Origin: a bacterium
Lineage (GTDB): Bacteria > Bacillota_A > Clostridia > Lachnospirales > Lachnospiraceae
Direction: 5' to 3'
Assembly (NCBI GenBank): GCA_004562915.1
Contig: SFQZ01000115.1
Coordinates: 1 to 6,994, forward strand
Length of the DNA: 6,994 bases
This document shows, piece after piece, positions 5,931 through 6,994 of the stretch; within the stretch, counting starts at the first letter, position 1; each line of letters begins with the position of its first letter. The notes under the pieces were generated by a model. The model was given only the letters and a program-made list of their open reading frames with translations, did no database searches and was not told the origin of the DNA. Position numbers and translations under genes: made by a program.

Positions 5931-6331
5931 AGGGACTGCAGCGCTGCCAGGGTATTCACGATGGTCTCATTCGCTGCAGAATTGAGTATTTCAATACCGC
6001 ATCCCCGAAAGGTCAGCCGTATCGCAGGACTGCTGTCCGGAGACGGATTCGACGGATTTTGTATGGATGGGTCATGGACAGGGACAGTCAGATCATCGAA
6101 CTGCAGTTTTACAATCTCGTGGTGCTCCAAAGAGGCTGATTTGGAATTTTCAGGAATATCACATGCTTTTTTACGCAGCCTTCGGATGTGGTAATAAAAC
6201 TTGCTGGGCTGGATATGGTTCATTTCACACCAGGCTTTGTCCGTCATCCCACTGGAACGGCATTCCTGGATCAGATCCAGCCATTCCTGGTCCGGCCGTC
6301 TGGGATGTCGTTTCTGTTTTACATTTGACAT
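5924..6331 (-). CDS. tnpA: IS66 accessory protein TnpA-like, helix-turn-helix
   Basis: This 135-residue protein occupies the first position of the IS66 operon. The N-terminal half holds a helix-turn-helix of the type found in IS66/IS3-like accessory proteins (about residues 14-53, with SSGMTDKAWCEMNHIQPSKF followed by YYHIRRLRKK), suggesting DNA binding at the element's ends or promoter. The C-terminal half is a variable linker rich in Ser, Pro and Asn and ends in a short conserved-looking IRLTFRGCGIEIL segment. The ATG at 6331 has AGGAGGAGT (plus-strand 6341-6349) 9 bases upstream, which fixes the start. The stop overlaps the tnpB start. The gene looks intact; the exact function of this protein in the family is not known to me. 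Confidence 0.9.
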   Translation of the reverse strand: MSNVKQKRHPRRPDQEWLDLIQECRSSGMTDKAWCEMNHIQPSKFYYHIRRLRKKACDIPENSKSASLEHHEIVKLQFDDLTVPVHDPSIQNPSNPSPDSSPAIRLTFRGCGIEILNSAANETIVNTLAALQSLC

Positions 6332-6366
6332 GAATAAGTCACTCCTCCTGTACTTATTGGATCTGA

Positions 6367-6462
6367 ATCAGGACTTGTGACCTGTAAAACAGAAGTAAAC
6401 TGCTCCAACTTTATCAGGAGTGCCTAAACAGTTCCTGATCAAAGTATCGCACAAAATCAGGA
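6367..6462. repeat. Four copies of ATCAGGA upstream of IS66 tnpA
   Basis: ATCAGGA occurs at 6367-6373, 6413-6419 and 6456-6462 on the plus strand, and at 6433-6439 on the minus strand. All four lie between the IS66 right end and the tnpA ribosome binding site. The second and third copies form an inverted pair that could also fold as a stem. They may be binding sites for the helix-turn-helix TnpA-like protein or for the transposase, or an operator controlling the operon. Confidence 0.6.
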
Positions 6463-6474
6463 GCATGAATAGCC

Positions 6475-6496
6475 GGGGTGGTTATTCATCGCTTAC
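6475..6496 (-). repeat. Right terminal inverted repeat of IS66 (tip)
   Basis: On the minus strand the element begins GTAAGCGATGAATAACC. The GTAAGCG tip is typical of IS66-family ends as I know them, and sequence character changes immediately outside it. The partner at the other end is not in the window, so the inner limit of the repeat is approximate. Confidence 0.65.
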
Positions 6497-6904
6497 CTTT
6501 TAACTAGCTTTTTTGCAGAGATTTTTACATTTTATAATATTGAGTGTGATAAGAATGTGATATGTGAATTGTGCTATGAGACAGAATATAATGAGTTGAA
6601 AAGTCAAGTTGGGAAAATGGATTTTGTTTCATGTATGTCGAATGGATTATTATTATATAGTAGTTCGAAAAATAAAGCAGAAATATTATCGAATCCATTT
6701 AATGAAATGGAATTGTTGTTAATTAATTGCGGACAAATGAGCAGCACAAAAGAGATAAATAGAAATAAATATGATAGATACATAAAACAAGAAAAGAGTT
6801 TTATGCAATATTTAGAAAATGGAAATAATCTGGTAAACGAAATATATCGCAAAATTATTCTTGGCAATGATGCAATGGAAATTGCTAAATTAATTAATAA
6901 CTAA
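6497..6904 (+). pseudogene. 3' fragment of an unrecognised AT-rich gene truncated by IS66
   Basis: An open frame begins inside the IS66 end and continues without a stop from the boundary at 6497 to the TAA at 6902-6904, giving 135 codons outside the IS. The translation (LLTSFFAEIFTFYNIEC onward) reads like real protein and is rich in Asn, Lys, Ile and Glu, far more AT-rich than the IS66 genes. Its first GTG inside (6557) has no good ribosome binding site, so the simplest reading is the C-terminal part of a host gene cut by the IS66 insertion. Two cysteines (CELC) lie near the start. There is no signal peptide or clear domain. I do not recognise the family; a short stand-alone gene starting at GTG 6557 is the alternative. 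Confidence 0.5.
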
Positions 6905-6994
6905 GACTTCCCATACCTAAAAAGGGCTTTGCACCTTGAAAATTCAATACTTCAGCTAACAAAATAGCGATTTATGCCTCTACAGCCTCTGGAT

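Larger units (their letters stand above)
1..6496 (-). mobile_element. IS66-family insertion sequence, interrupted by a RIT-type element; left end not seen
   Basis: Three minus-strand genes in the classical IS66 order (tnpA-like, tnpB, DDE transposase tnpC) define the element. The right boundary is placed at 6496 because the minus strand there starts GTAAGCGATGAATAACC, which has the GTAAGCG-type tip I know from IS66 ends, and because base composition drops sharply to AT-rich outside it. The matching tip was not found to the left of the tnpC stop, so the left end is probably outside the window; position 1 is only the window edge. IS66 elements usually make an 8-bp target duplication, so the right-hand copy would be CTTTTAAC at 6497-6504. 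The element is broken by a 3.5-kb insertion within tnpC. Confidence 0.85.

Noticed and set aside
5657..6333. Plus-strand open frames opposite tnpB and tnpA
   Set aside because: They are antisense to genes with strong family signatures and good starts, and their translations look non-protein-like.
6905..6994. Possible terminator or RNA gene at the right edge
   Set aside because: Only a short CCTAAAAAGG palindrome was seen, with no stem-plus-T-run or recognisable RNA fold in the 90 bases available.

Overview
The window is a nest of mobile DNA: a three-recombinase element sits inside an IS66-family insertion sequence, which itself appears to have landed in an AT-rich chromosomal or plasmid gene. 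Strong AAAGGAGG-type ribosome binding sites, codon use and the style of the IS66 proteins suggest a Firmicute, probably a gut Clostridia/Lachnospiraceae-type host. That assignment is inference from sequence feel, not from a marker gene.

Layout. Positions 1-97 are non-coding DNA downstream of the IS66 transposase; the left IS66 end was not found and probably lies outside the window. The IS66 genes run on the minus strand from right to left: tnpA-like accessory gene (6331-5924), tnpB (5930-5568), a 277-base non-coding gap with repeats and a consensus DnaA box, then the DDE transposase gene tnpC. tnpC starts at 5273 and is cut after its Tyr-Met codons (positions 4416-4421); it resumes at 919 and ends at 98. 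The right IS66 end is placed at 6496, where the minus strand begins GTAAGCG. Beyond it, 6497-6904 is the 3' part of an unrecognised AT-rich gene, and 6905-6994 holds nothing I can name.

The element inside tnpC (about 922-4420, 3.5 kb) carries three tandem tyrosine recombinase genes on the plus strand (1087-2319, 2328-3305, 3302-4327) and nothing else. It is bounded by 90-bp inverted repeats that are identical at every base. This is the architecture of the recombinase-in-trio (RIT) elements. Joining 921 to 4421 restores the tnpC reading frame and a conserved IS66 stretch (RSYM-WIYLSG), so the boundaries are well defined; a 7-bp direct repeat CACATGT lies at both junctions.

How the parts work together. 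The three recombinases are tightly spaced, with one 4-base overlap, so they are probably made from one message and act together on the palindromic ends. The ends are the most interesting part. Each 90-bp repeat is itself an imperfect palindrome, and the left end alone carries an extra palindromic segment that looks like a complete recombinase core site (11-bp arms, 8-bp spacer). The IS66 element is inactivated in its transposase by the insertion, although tnpA and tnpB look intact.
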